From an uncultured Cohaesibacter sp. (GTDB taxonomy: Bacteria; Pseudomonadota; Alphaproteobacteria; Rhizobiales; Cohaesibacteraceae): DNA of 64,000 nucleotides. The position numbers and the translations under genes were made by a program. The notes beneath the pieces are model-generated. The model saw only the letters and a program-made list of their open reading frames with translations. It did not search any database and was not told where the DNA came from. The stretch is from positions 186,001 through 250,000 of the forward strand of contig NZ_OY782507.1 in NCBI RefSeq assembly GCF_963677725.1, in the 5' to 3' direction. Each line of letters starts with the position of its first letter. Position 1 is the stretch's first letter. Positions 55,574-63,490 of this stretch are shown here, piece by piece.

Positions 55574-57271
55574 ATGAAACAGTCTCTTGAACGCATCAAA
55601 CGGCGCTGGCCGCGGGTGCCAATCTCGGTGATGCTGGGGGGCAGTGTTGGTGCCTTGCTGATCGTCACCACGATGATCATCATTTTCTATATGGGATCGC
55701 ATGCGCGTGAATTGCTCGGCCAACAGACCCTGCTGGAAACAAAGCAGCGGGTTGCCCGTCTGAGTGATGCGGTCAATGGGCGTCTGGATGATGCGGAGCA
55801 GATTGCCAACGTGATCCAGTCAGGACTGACGACGCTGGACGATCCAAGATCAAGAGATGCACTGTTGCGCTCTATCCTCGAGGCTCGCCCTTATTCATTT
55901 CAAATCGAGGTCGCGGATCGCCTTGCCTTGCGCAACGCGGCGGGGGGCATTGAGTTTTCCGATCCGGTTGACCAAGAGGCCAGCTCTTCCCAAAAGGGGT
56001 GGAGCTTGGCGTCTGGCAAGGGCGTGTTGTCCTATCATCTGCCTGCATCGGGCGGCAAACCCAATGCCGTGTCCGTTTCACTCTTCGCGGCGGACTTGTC
56101 CAATGCAATTGCCAATGCCAGCGATGTGTCGCGTGAGAGGGCATTCGTCCTTGCAAATCGGGATATGGTGATTGGGCACTCCTACTGGACAAAATCCGCT
56201 CCAACAGAGCCTGTTCTCCTCGTTGAAGCCGATGATCGAGATTTGCGCCACATTTGGCTTCATTCCCCAGAATATCGTAAGTTGCCCATGGACAATACCC
56301 ATATTGACCGCGGCGTGAAGGGGAGAAAGGTTTTTACCTGGGCTGAAATTGCCCGTCCAACCATTACCTTGCAAGTCGGTTTCTATGCGCAGGCAAAGAT
56401 CTTTGGTGCGGTCTTTTCCGAGAACCGGACGATGGTGTTCGCTTCATTGGGCATCGTCGCCCTGTCGCTAGCAATTGGGGCCTTTATCAGCATCATGATT
56501 GGCAGGCCGATCGAGCAGCTTGCCTTGACGGCCCGGCGGATGGAAAATCTGTCGCTTGATGAAATGCCTGATCTCGACAAATCCATGATGAAAGAGCTTG
56601 ATGAGGCAAATAGTGCAATCCTGTCAGCGTTTCGGGCGCTGGTGGCCTTTTCCAAGTTTGTGCCACGTGATGTGGTGCGGCAGGTGATGAATGGCACGGC
56701 GATTGGTGCTGACCGGACCGAACTTCGCAACATGACAATCATGTTCACCGATCTGGCGGGATTTACCACATTGGCGACCCAAAAATCACCTCAGGAAACG
56801 GCGACCTTGCTCAACGACCATTTCGAGTTGGTAACGACCATCGTTGATCAGCAGGGGGGCACGGTTGATAAATTTCTTGGTGATGGCGTCATGGCGTTCT
56901 GGGGGGCTCCTGTAACCCAGCCAGACCATGCAGAACGCGCGCTGGCGGCGGCTCGTGCCATCCTGACGGCCTTTGAAGAAACCGCAGATGAAAGCATGAG
57001 GCTTCGGATCGGCATTTGCACGGGGGATGTTCTGGTCGGGATCAGCGGCTCGAAAGTGCGCATGAATTACACGGTGATTGGCGATACGGTCAATGTTGCC
57101 GCTCGGCTGCAAGAGCTTGGCAAGGAAGTGGCCGCTGATGCTCGCACTGTGGCGTTGGCCGGAGGCTCGACGGTTGATGCTGTTGCTGGTTGTTCCGGTT
57201 GGTCGGCTGTGGGACAAAAGATCTTGCGCGGGCGAAACAATCCGATCGATGTCTATCGCCTTGACGATTAG
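55574..57271 (+). CDS. membrane-bound class III adenylate/guanylate cyclase
   Basis: The protein has about 565 residues from the ATG at 55574; TTG at 55553 is an alternative. One helix at about 18-42 leads to a periplasmic sensor region (about 45-285). A second helix near 290-312 leads to a HAMP-like linker and the cyclase homology domain (about 365-560). The two metal-binding aspartates are in MFTDLAGFT and LGDGVMAFW. The N and R of the transition-state motif are in DTVNVAARLQ. All point to an active enzyme making cyclic AMP or GMP. A terminator follows. No effector protein is adjacent. Confidence 0.94.
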   Translation: MKQSLERIKRRWPRVPISVMLGGSVGALLIVTTMIIIFYMGSHARELLGQQTLLETKQRVARLSDAVNGRLDDAEQIANVIQSGLTTLDDPRSRDALLRSILEARPYSFQIEVADRLALRNAAGGIEFSDPVDQEASSSQKGWSLASGKGVLSYHLPASGGKPNAVSVSLFAADLSNAIANASDVSRERAFVLANRDMVIGHSYWTKSAPTEPVLLVEADDRDLRHIWLHSPEYRKLPMDNTHIDRGVKGRKVFTWAEIARPTITLQVGFYAQAKIFGAVFSENRTMVFASLGIVALSLAIGAFISIMIGRPIEQLALTARRMENLSLDEMPDLDKSMMKELDEANSAILSAFRALVAFSKFVPRDVVRQVMNGTAIGADRTELRNMTIMFTDLAGFTTLATQKSPQETATLLNDHFELVTTIVDQQGGTVDKFLGDGVMAFWGAPVTQPDHAERALAAARAILTAFEETADESMRLRIGICTGDVLVGISGSKVRMNYTVIGDTVNVAARLQELGKEVAADARTVALAGGSTVDAVAGCSGWSAVGQKILRGRNNPIDVYRLDD

Positions 57272-57296
57272 GCGGAATTCCTGCGCACACACGGAC

Positions 57297-57332
57297 CGCG
57301 CCACCAATGGTTTGGCGGCGCGCTTACTTTTT
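57297..57332 (+). terminator. terminator of the cyclase gene
   Basis: GCGCC (57298-57302) pairs with GGCGC (57317-57321), and CCAA (57304-57307) with TTGG (57312-57315), across one A-C mismatch. A T run ends at 57332. It lies between the convergent cyclase and PepSY genes. Confidence 0.65.
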
Positions 57333-57351
57333 GCGGGGACTTTCTGGATGC

Positions 57352-58548
57352 TTAGCTGGAGGCGGCGGGGGCTTTGGGCTTTGCCTTTTTGATGAAGAGA
57401 GGGCTGATCAGACGACGCCAAGCCAGGGCAAGGCCGGTCCAGACCAGAAACAGCGATGCCAACGAGGCTATGCCTGCCAAGGTTTGTCCAACAATACCGT
57501 AGATTTCACCTGTATGCAGGAAGCGGATATAGCGTCTGAGGGTCTGTGTCGGGCTTGCCAGTTCCTTTGGACCTTGTTCCTTGACGACGTCTCCGGTTTC
57601 CCGGCTGTAGGTGATCTGCTGCTGCAAGGCGACCTGTTTCCCATTGCCCCGATCAATGAGGATATCAACGTTTTTGGCTCTGGGATTGCTTGGTATGATG
57701 ATGGAAAGGCTGTTCCAGTCGGTTCGTACCTGTCGGGCTTTTTCATAAATAGCCTGATAGGACACCAATTCGGTTTCAGCTTTATCGGAGAGTGGCCCGC
57801 CGGATGATTTTGCCCACATGCCACGGCCTTTGCCACGGCCCATGGGGACCTCAAGCCCGGCTGTTTGGAAGACCAGTTTGTTTGCCCACCCATAGGAAAG
57901 GACAACTCCGGAGCCGATGACTGCGATCAACGGGATCACCATCCAAAAGGAAAAGACATGGTGCCAGTTAAAGTCGCGTGCCTTGCTGGTTGGCATCTTG
58001 GTGAAGAGGATGCGTTGCTTGAAAAATGGCCACTTCCATTTTTTGGGCAGCCAAAGATAGATGCCCGAGACGACCAGAAACAGGAAAGCCAGATTTGCAG
58101 CCTTGACGATGTCTGCTCCAATGGACTTGAACCCTGCTGCAAGATTGCGATGCAGGTCTTCTGTAACCTTGAAAAAGCCTGCGCTCGGGTTGGCCTCTGC
58201 CGCTATGAATTGGCCTGTATAGGGATTGAGCAGTTTAAAGTCGTGACGTCCTGCCTTAACCGCCACGGGCTTGGATGAATCGCTATAGATATCCAATGTC
58301 GTGGTACGGCCAGCAAAGACCGGGCGGGCAACGGCGACCAGTTCGTCGGCTGAAAGCATCTCTGCATGGTCAACGCTCGGGGCGACGCTTGGGTCAAAAG
58401 CAGATTTGATCTGGGCCTCATAGGTGAGCAGGGCGCCGCTCAAGGCCAGAATGAAAATGACGATTGCCGTTGCGACGCCAACGGCTAGATGTGTCCAGAA
58501 TAATCCGCGACGGAAAAGGGACTGGTTGGATTTCTTTTTGGTCAACAT
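57352..58548 (-). CDS. PepSY-associated TM domain protein (putative iron-uptake reductase type)
   Basis: The 398-residue protein has about four to five membrane helices: FWTHLAVGVATAIVIFILALSG near residue 17-38, then helices near 155, 205 and 360. Two PepSY-like periplasmic regions lie between them. It has the conserved W-x-x-H of the first helix and HHVFSFWMVIPLI of the third. Relatives are often found with siderophore receptors and are thought to act as membrane reductases; that role is inference. A palindromic promoter region lies 100 bases upstream. mntH is upstream in the same direction. Confidence 0.9.
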   Translation of the reverse strand: MLTKKKSNQSLFRRGLFWTHLAVGVATAIVIFILALSGALLTYEAQIKSAFDPSVAPSVDHAEMLSADELVAVARPVFAGRTTTLDIYSDSSKPVAVKAGRHDFKLLNPYTGQFIAAEANPSAGFFKVTEDLHRNLAAGFKSIGADIVKAANLAFLFLVVSGIYLWLPKKWKWPFFKQRILFTKMPTSKARDFNWHHVFSFWMVIPLIAVIGSGVVLSYGWANKLVFQTAGLEVPMGRGKGRGMWAKSSGGPLSDKAETELVSYQAIYEKARQVRTDWNSLSIIIPSNPRAKNVDILIDRGNGKQVALQQQITYSRETGDVVKEQGPKELASPTQTLRRYIRFLHTGEIYGIVGQTLAGIASLASLFLVWTGLALAWRRLISPLFIKKAKPKAPAASS

Positions 58549-58645
58549 TGTTGAACTCCGGTCCGCGAGGTTCGGGTTGGGTTGACCATGAGACTAGTCC
58601 CGCTCGGTCGCACGAATGTGTCTGAAAGCGGCTATTCTGTCGTGG

Positions 58646-58673
58646 AATGTATCAAATCTGCTGGTTGATACAA
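58646..58673 (-). promoter_or_regulatory. promoter with embedded palindrome upstream of the PepSY gene
   Basis: On the minus strand TTGTAT (58668-58673) and TACATT (58646-58651) are 16 bases apart, a plausible promoter. A perfect 8-bp inverted repeat, TGTATCAA (58648-58655) with TTGATACA (58665-58672), overlaps both boxes. This is how a repressor site would be placed. Confidence 0.5.
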
Positions 58674-58702
58674 TTGGTTACAAACTTGGCTTTAGCGTCT
58701 GA

Positions 58703-59989
58703 TCACCCTGCGATGAAGGGGATCGGAATGCCGAAGGCATCGGCCAGCAAGACAAAGTTCAGGCTCAGCACTGCGCATGCACCTATGAGCGCGAGCAGGC
58801 GAACCACAAAGCCCGTTGCATATTGGCCCATAATGTCCTTGCGCCCGGTGAAAATGATCAGGGCGATCATGGGGACAGGCAGGGCGATGGACAGGATCAC
58901 CTGACTGATAACAAGCGCCTGGGTCGCATTGACCCCCATGGCGACCACGACGAAGGCCGGCACCATTGTCACCAGACGGCGTAGTAGCATGGGGATTCGA
59001 AAATGCAGGAAGCCCTGCATGATCATTTGTCCCGCCATGGTCCCGACGACAGAGCTGGAAATGCCCGAGGCAATCAGCGAAATCAGGAAGACACCAGCAG
59101 CAGCGCCTCCAAGTAGTGGAGTGAGCATGTGATAGGCGGATTCGATTTCTGCGACTTCGCTATGGCCCTGATGAAAGGCACTTGATGCCATCATGACCAT
59201 CGCCATGTTGACCATGCCTGCAATGGCCAGGGCGATCACCACTTCGGTGTTGGAGAATTTCAGAACCCGTTTGCGTTCCTCTTCATTGCGGATGTCCGAG
59301 CGGTTCTGCGTCAGACCGGAATGGAGATAGATCGCGTGTGGCATGACGGTCGCGCCAATGATGCCAACAGCAATGGTCAGCGCCGTGGCGTCTGCCAGTT
59401 CAGGTGTGACCATGCCGACAGCGGCTTCACCCCAGCCAATCGGGGCGATCAGGATTTCGACAAGATAGCAAAGACCGATGACGCCAACCATGGCGCCAAT
59501 GATCAGTTCCATCGGGCGGAAACCCTTGCTTTCAAACAGCAAAATTCCGTAGGTAACAATCGCTGTGACACCCATGCCAGCCATCAGAGGCATCTCAAAC
59601 AGCAAGGCCAGACCAATCGCGCCACCCAGAAACTCTGCCAGATCGGTCGCCATGGCGGCGATCTCGCTGACGAACCACATGGCCCAGACCATGGCGGGGG
59701 AAAAGTTATCCCGCGACAATTCCGCCAGATTTTTGCCTGTCACGATGCCGAGGCGGGCGGACAATGCCTGAAACAGCATCGCAATCAAATTGGCAACCAG
59801 CACCACCCAAAGCAATTTATAGCCATAGCCAGCACCGGCCTGAATGTTCGTGGCATAGTTGCCCGGATCCATATAGGCCACGGACGCGATGACAGCAGGC
59901 CCGGCAAAGAGCAATTTGCTGCGGAAACCATGTCGCTTTCCGGCCAATACGGCATTCATGCCTTCTCTAGTCTGATCGGTCGCGAACAT
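58703..59989 (-). CDS. mntH: Nramp family divalent metal (manganese) transporter
   Basis: This 428-residue proton-coupled importer of Mn2+ (and Fe2+) has eleven predicted helices. The metal-binding motif D-P-G-N is at residues 41-44 (AYMDPGNYATN), and the second site M-P-H is in ATVMPHAIYLHSG in helix six. The divergent regulator is MntR, and the intergenic region holds an MntR box inside the predicted promoter, so manganese repression is strongly supported. The PepSY gene lies 154 bases downstream with its own promoter. Confidence 0.95.
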   Translation of the reverse strand: MFATDQTREGMNAVLAGKRHGFRSKLLFAGPAVIASVAYMDPGNYATNIQAGAGYGYKLLWVVLVANLIAMLFQALSARLGIVTGKNLAELSRDNFSPAMVWAMWFVSEIAAMATDLAEFLGGAIGLALLFEMPLMAGMGVTAIVTYGILLFESKGFRPMELIIGAMVGVIGLCYLVEILIAPIGWGEAAVGMVTPELADATALTIAVGIIGATVMPHAIYLHSGLTQNRSDIRNEEERKRVLKFSNTEVVIALAIAGMVNMAMVMMASSAFHQGHSEVAEIESAYHMLTPLLGGAAAGVFLISLIASGISSSVVGTMAGQMIMQGFLHFRIPMLLRRLVTMVPAFVVVAMGVNATQALVISQVILSIALPVPMIALIIFTGRKDIMGQYATGFVVRLLALIGACAVLSLNFVLLADAFGIPIPFIAG

Positions 59990-60038
59990 GTTGGGCCTGC
60001 ATTTAAAGGGGAGGGACGGTCTGGTTGGTCTGGCTTAT

Positions 60039-60067
60039 AAATATAGCCAAGGCTACATGTCATGCAA
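60039..60067 (-). promoter_or_regulatory. mntH promoter with MntR box
   Basis: The 22 bases from 60039 to 60060 match the E. coli MntR box (as I recall it) at 17 of 22 positions. Its core is ATATAGCC-AA-GGCTACAT, an inverted repeat with one mismatch. On the minus strand, TTGCAT (60062-60067) and TATATT (60040-60045), 16 bases apart, would be the mntH -35 and -10 boxes. The MntR box therefore covers the spacer and -10. Confidence 0.7.
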
Positions 60068-60072
60068 GAGGC

Positions 60073-60094
60073 AAATATGTCGCGTCACATATTT
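60073..60094. promoter_or_regulatory. second palindrome in the mntH-mntR region
   Basis: AAATATGT (60073-60080) and ACATATTT (60087-60094) are a perfect inverted repeat around CGCGTC. It lies just upstream of the mntH -35 box and on the mntR side. It does not resemble the MntR box. It may be an operator for another regulator or part of the mntR promoter. Confidence 0.45.
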
Positions 60095-60249
60095 ATGTCA
60101 TTTGACAAATTGATTTTTGCCGGGTCAAACTGTACCCATGGCTATAAAGCGAGACGAGCAAGACGGATTGAGCGTCCGGATGACGCTCAATAAACGGCAT
60201 GGGACCGTTTGTTAGGCACCAAAGATAGCCAGACGATGGGAAAGACGGC

Positions 60250-60669
60250 ATGAGCAAGCAAACCTCTCTACAAGCACAAAGATTTGCCCGCGCCAGAGAA
60301 GCGCAAGCCAAAGCGCTTCTGGAGGATTATGTCGAGATGATCGGCGATTTGATGGAAGAGCATGGGGAAGCCCGGATCGCCGATATCGCTGAACGGATGG
60401 GGGTGGCGCATCCCACCGCAACAAAGTCGATTGCCCGGCTGAAACGTGAAGGCTTGGCCATTTCAAGACCCTATCGCGGAGTCTTTTTGACCGATGAAGG
60501 GGCCAAGCTGGCCGACAAGGTGCGGGCGCGGCATCGGTCGGTTGTCGATTTGCTGGTGGCTGTCGGGGTGCCAATAGAAACCGCTGAATCTGATGCTGAA
60601 GGCATTGAGCATCACGTATCGGAAAAAACGCTCGCAGCCTTTGAAGCATTCTTGCAGCAGAAGGCTTGA
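60250..60669 (+). CDS. mntR: manganese-responsive transcriptional regulator MntR
   Basis: This 139-residue DtxR-family repressor has an N-terminal extension like E. coli MntR. The winged helix-turn-helix includes IADIAERMGVAHPTATKSIARL and GVFLTDEGAKLA. The dimer/metal region has the AEGIEHHVSE motif. In this family metal is bound by residues in both regions. It is divergent from mntH across 260 bases containing the MntR box. GGGAAAGAC lies before the ATG. Confidence 0.94.
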   Translation: MSKQTSLQAQRFARAREAQAKALLEDYVEMIGDLMEEHGEARIADIAERMGVAHPTATKSIARLKREGLAISRPYRGVFLTDEGAKLADKVRARHRSVVDLLVAVGVPIETAESDAEGIEHHVSEKTLAAFEAFLQQKA

Positions 60670-60714
60670 GAGCGTCGCGTCATCTCATTTCATTTCAAAG
60701 AGAATGAAAAATTT

Positions 60715-61041
60715 CTATTTTAAGCTATTAAGATAGACGGTGATCGCCTCTATTTTGTCTGTTTCGAATTCAAAATCCGGCATGGATTCAAAGCCGCCTG
60801 TGGCCATGGTTACTTGCTGCTTGTCGGCGTCGCGTATGTCGCCGGAATCCCCCGATTTTGCATCCTCGCCATGACACTCAACACAATTTTCCTCAAACAA
60901 GCCTTTGCCTTTGGTGATGATGTCTTGATCCTGTGCCACGCTGGGCAGTGCGGTTGCGGCAAATAACAAAAACACTGGCAACGATAAGGCAGGCAACAAG
61001 AAAGCTGATGGCAAGCGGGAAGGCTGAGGAGGGCGGGGCAT
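60715..61041 (-). CDS. small exported c-type cytochrome (monohaem)
   Basis: This 108-residue protein has a signal peptide (hydrophobic core about residues 13-36, cleavage near VAQ). The haem motif C-x-x-C-H is CVECH at 53-57. The likely axial methionine is M87 in ESMPDF. The mature protein is only about 70 residues. Start 61041 (MPRPP) gives a normal signal peptide; the frame is open to 61095. It probably carries electrons in the periplasm. The next gene on the same strand, upstream, is the DUF839-like protein. Confidence 0.88.
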   Translation of the reverse strand: MPRPPQPSRLPSAFLLPALSLPVFLLFAATALPSVAQDQDIITKGKGLFEENCVECHGEDAKSGDSGDIRDADKQQVTMATGGFESMPDFEFETDKIEAITVYLNSLK

Positions 61042-61104
61042 TGTCTGAAGGCTCTCGTTCCGGGTGACGTTTGGCTTTGAAAGACAGCGGAGCAAATGGA
61101 AGAG

Positions 61105-61131
61105 CCGTGACCGCTCAAATGGCGGTCACGG
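61105..61131 (-). terminator. hairpin after the DUF839-like gene
   Basis: CCGTGACCGC (61105-61114) and GCGGTCACGG (61122-61131) form a perfect 10-bp stem with a 7-base loop, 20 bases after the leftward stop. The flank on the minus strand (CTCTTCC) is only weakly T-rich. Confidence 0.55.
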
Positions 61132-61150
61132 TTTATCGTATATTGACGCC

Positions 61151-63229
61151 TTATTCTGGCAGGTTGGGCGAGAAGATAAACAGCTGGCCGCCCTGATCCG
61201 CTTTGACTTCTTTCACAGCGCCAGCGCTTTCGCCTTTATGCTGGACGACACCGATCAGGGTGGAGTCGTTAAGAGCGATGGAGCCGTTGATCTTCTGTTG
61301 ACCAGTGCCAGCAAGGTCTTTCGCAGTATAGAAAGAGCCGTCCGCTTTCTTGGCGATCAGGGAAGAGATATTCCATGAGCCAGAAAATTCGGTGGAGGTT
61401 GCCTTGCTGAAGGTGCCCGGATAATGGGCGATCTTGTTGACGGCACGGGGGTTCTTCTTGCCTCCCGCGATGGCCAGCAGATAGCCTTTGCCCGGTTCAG
61501 CCAGTGTCATGTCGGCGGCATTCAGCGGCAGAGCCATTTTGCGTTCGCCAAGGGCATTGCCGGAATCCTCGTCAAGGATCAGGACATCCTTGTCTGCCGC
61601 CTTGACCCAGTAAAGGCCATCCGGGGCAACGGTTTTTGCCGATCCGTCCTGCCAGGTGGAATGGTCGCCTTCGCCACTATGCTTGATGCCCTTGTCGGCA
61701 ACGTCGATGGTCAGCGCGCCGTCTACTGCGGCAACAGTGCGGGTTGCCTTGACCGGTAAATTGGCCGGCAATCCGCCATTGGCATCGTCGAGTATCGATT
61801 TGACATCACCGAAATCGAGACCGAGCAGGCCGCCTTTATAGGTCATGGACTGAACGTAACGGGTTTTGGTGATGTCCGGGTCAACGGCTGGGTGTTCGGC
61901 TTTGGAATCGCCAACGAAGAAGGTGTAGCCTTCTGGCTGCTCATCGGCTTTTTGCCATTTGAACATTTCAGTCTGGCCAACGGCAACGCCCTTGTCCCAG
62001 CCACTCCATTGATAGGAGGTTGGTGCAAAGACCGCATCAAAGGTGTTCGGGGCGTCCGGATTGGTCAGGTATGCGTCGAACATTTTCTCTTTGGTGTCGA
62101 TCTTGTCGATGCCCAAGGAAGAAAATTTGTCGTTGGCAAGAGCCAGGCCATAGAGTTTGCCATAGAGCAGGCCGTTGCGTGCGAGGAACTGGTCACGTTC
62201 GGAGGCGTCCGTAGGCAGAGGTTTGCCATCTGCGCCAACGCCTTTCTTGCCGACATAGACTTTCAGCGGCGCAGGCTCAACATCATGGTTGTAGCCGGAG
62301 GCGACGATAAGGACATAATCGGGATGCTGTGGGTTGAGCGGTGCAAGCTTCTCATAGCCTGTCTGACCCAGAGCGGGAACGGTGTAGGCAACTTGATTTT
62401 TGACGTCAACGACGATGGATGCCAGACCCATGGTTTCATTGGTATCGATTTCGGATTTGACGACTTTTTTGTCTTTGGTCGTGTTGAACATCCGCTGGAT
62501 GTTCCACTCTTCAGCCATCAAATAGGCGTCGTCGGCGAAGCCAATGCCATCACCATATTTGTTGGCAGGCTCAAACCAGGAGCCACAGAAAGAGTTGACG
62601 AAGAAGTCGGCTTCTTTGAGTTGCATCTTTGGCGCATAGTCAACGACAGTGCCATCCGGTTTGGCCTGATTGCCCCAAACACCGCCTTCGGACTTGGGCT
62701 TCATTTCATTGCCAAAGACATTGAAAATGCGATTGTAAAGATGACCGGATCCCTTGACGATCTGGGCGGAGATATTGTCGTTGCCAAGGAAATTGGCCAG
62801 CTCGGCACGATCAAAGTCTATGACATGCACCTGAGAGCCGGTAAAGGTGGCGCCGGTTGCCATTTTCTGGGCAACAGTCTCCGAGGACATTGGGCCGTAG
62901 CTTTCGGACTGATAGGCGATCCGAACGGTGTTTTCGTCGATCAACCAGGCAGAATGGCCATCAGGATAACCGGTCAGCGGCATGCCGGTTTCCTTGTCCA
63001 CTTCGCCGACGGTGGCGAGCGGCTTCATGGCCGAAATATAAGGGAAATCGGTGTCGCCGGATGCGCCATCGACGCTCGCGTGTGCTGGGCTCACAGCGGT
63101 GGAGGCTTCCGGGATAAGGGCGGTGACTTCACCGATATTCTTGATGTGACTGTCTGCAAAGGCAGACATCGCGGTTGTGCTGAGCAAGGCTGCGGTCAGG
63201 GTCAGTGACTTGATGATAGACAATTTCAT
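61151..63229 (-). CDS. large secreted DUF839/PhoX-like protein
   Basis: The 692-residue protein begins with a signal peptide cleaved near AFA at about residue 25. GAGGGA precedes the ATG. The middle resembles DUF839 (PhoX-type) proteins: VAYTVPALGQ, then HPDYVLIVASG, LKVYVGKKG, and NGLLYGKLYGLAL, in the same order as I remember in that family. PhoX enzymes are calcium-dependent periplasmic alkaline phosphatases with a beta-propeller fold. I cannot identify the full set of metal ligands, and enzymatic activity is not established. It may be a propeller of another role. Neighbours are a small cytochrome c and a molybdopterin oxidoreductase. Confidence 0.55.
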   Translation of the reverse strand: MKLSIIKSLTLTAALLSTTAMSAFADSHIKNIGEVTALIPEASTAVSPAHASVDGASGDTDFPYISAMKPLATVGEVDKETGMPLTGYPDGHSAWLIDENTVRIAYQSESYGPMSSETVAQKMATGATFTGSQVHVIDFDRAELANFLGNDNISAQIVKGSGHLYNRIFNVFGNEMKPKSEGGVWGNQAKPDGTVVDYAPKMQLKEADFFVNSFCGSWFEPANKYGDGIGFADDAYLMAEEWNIQRMFNTTKDKKVVKSEIDTNETMGLASIVVDVKNQVAYTVPALGQTGYEKLAPLNPQHPDYVLIVASGYNHDVEPAPLKVYVGKKGVGADGKPLPTDASERDQFLARNGLLYGKLYGLALANDKFSSLGIDKIDTKEKMFDAYLTNPDAPNTFDAVFAPTSYQWSGWDKGVAVGQTEMFKWQKADEQPEGYTFFVGDSKAEHPAVDPDITKTRYVQSMTYKGGLLGLDFGDVKSILDDANGGLPANLPVKATRTVAAVDGALTIDVADKGIKHSGEGDHSTWQDGSAKTVAPDGLYWVKAADKDVLILDEDSGNALGERKMALPLNAADMTLAEPGKGYLLAIAGGKKNPRAVNKIAHYPGTFSKATSTEFSGSWNISSLIAKKADGSFYTAKDLAGTGQQKINGSIALNDSTLIGVVQHKGESAGAVKEVKADQGGQLFIFSPNLPE

Positions 63230-63490
63230 GTTGGTCCCTCAAATGGTCGAAATGAAATGAGCCGGGAGACCGCTTTATCTGGTCGGGTGCGGTCTCCGTT
63301 CTGGTATCAGACCTATGAGGGGCGCTTATCGGTTGTGTGACGATCAAGGCAAAAACCGGTGCGGGAGAGCAATTGCCACAGCTTTTTGCGGTCTTGAGAG
63401 CAGCATTCGGATCGGCAGGATTGATTGACATGCAGGATGCACAACCCGGTCATGGCCGTGCATGAGGTTGAACCGGATCAGATGGCCGTC

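Noticed and set aside
61892..63208. 438-codon open frame antisense to the DUF839-like gene
   Set aside because: Shadow of the sense gene, which has a signal peptide, a ribosome site and family motifs.
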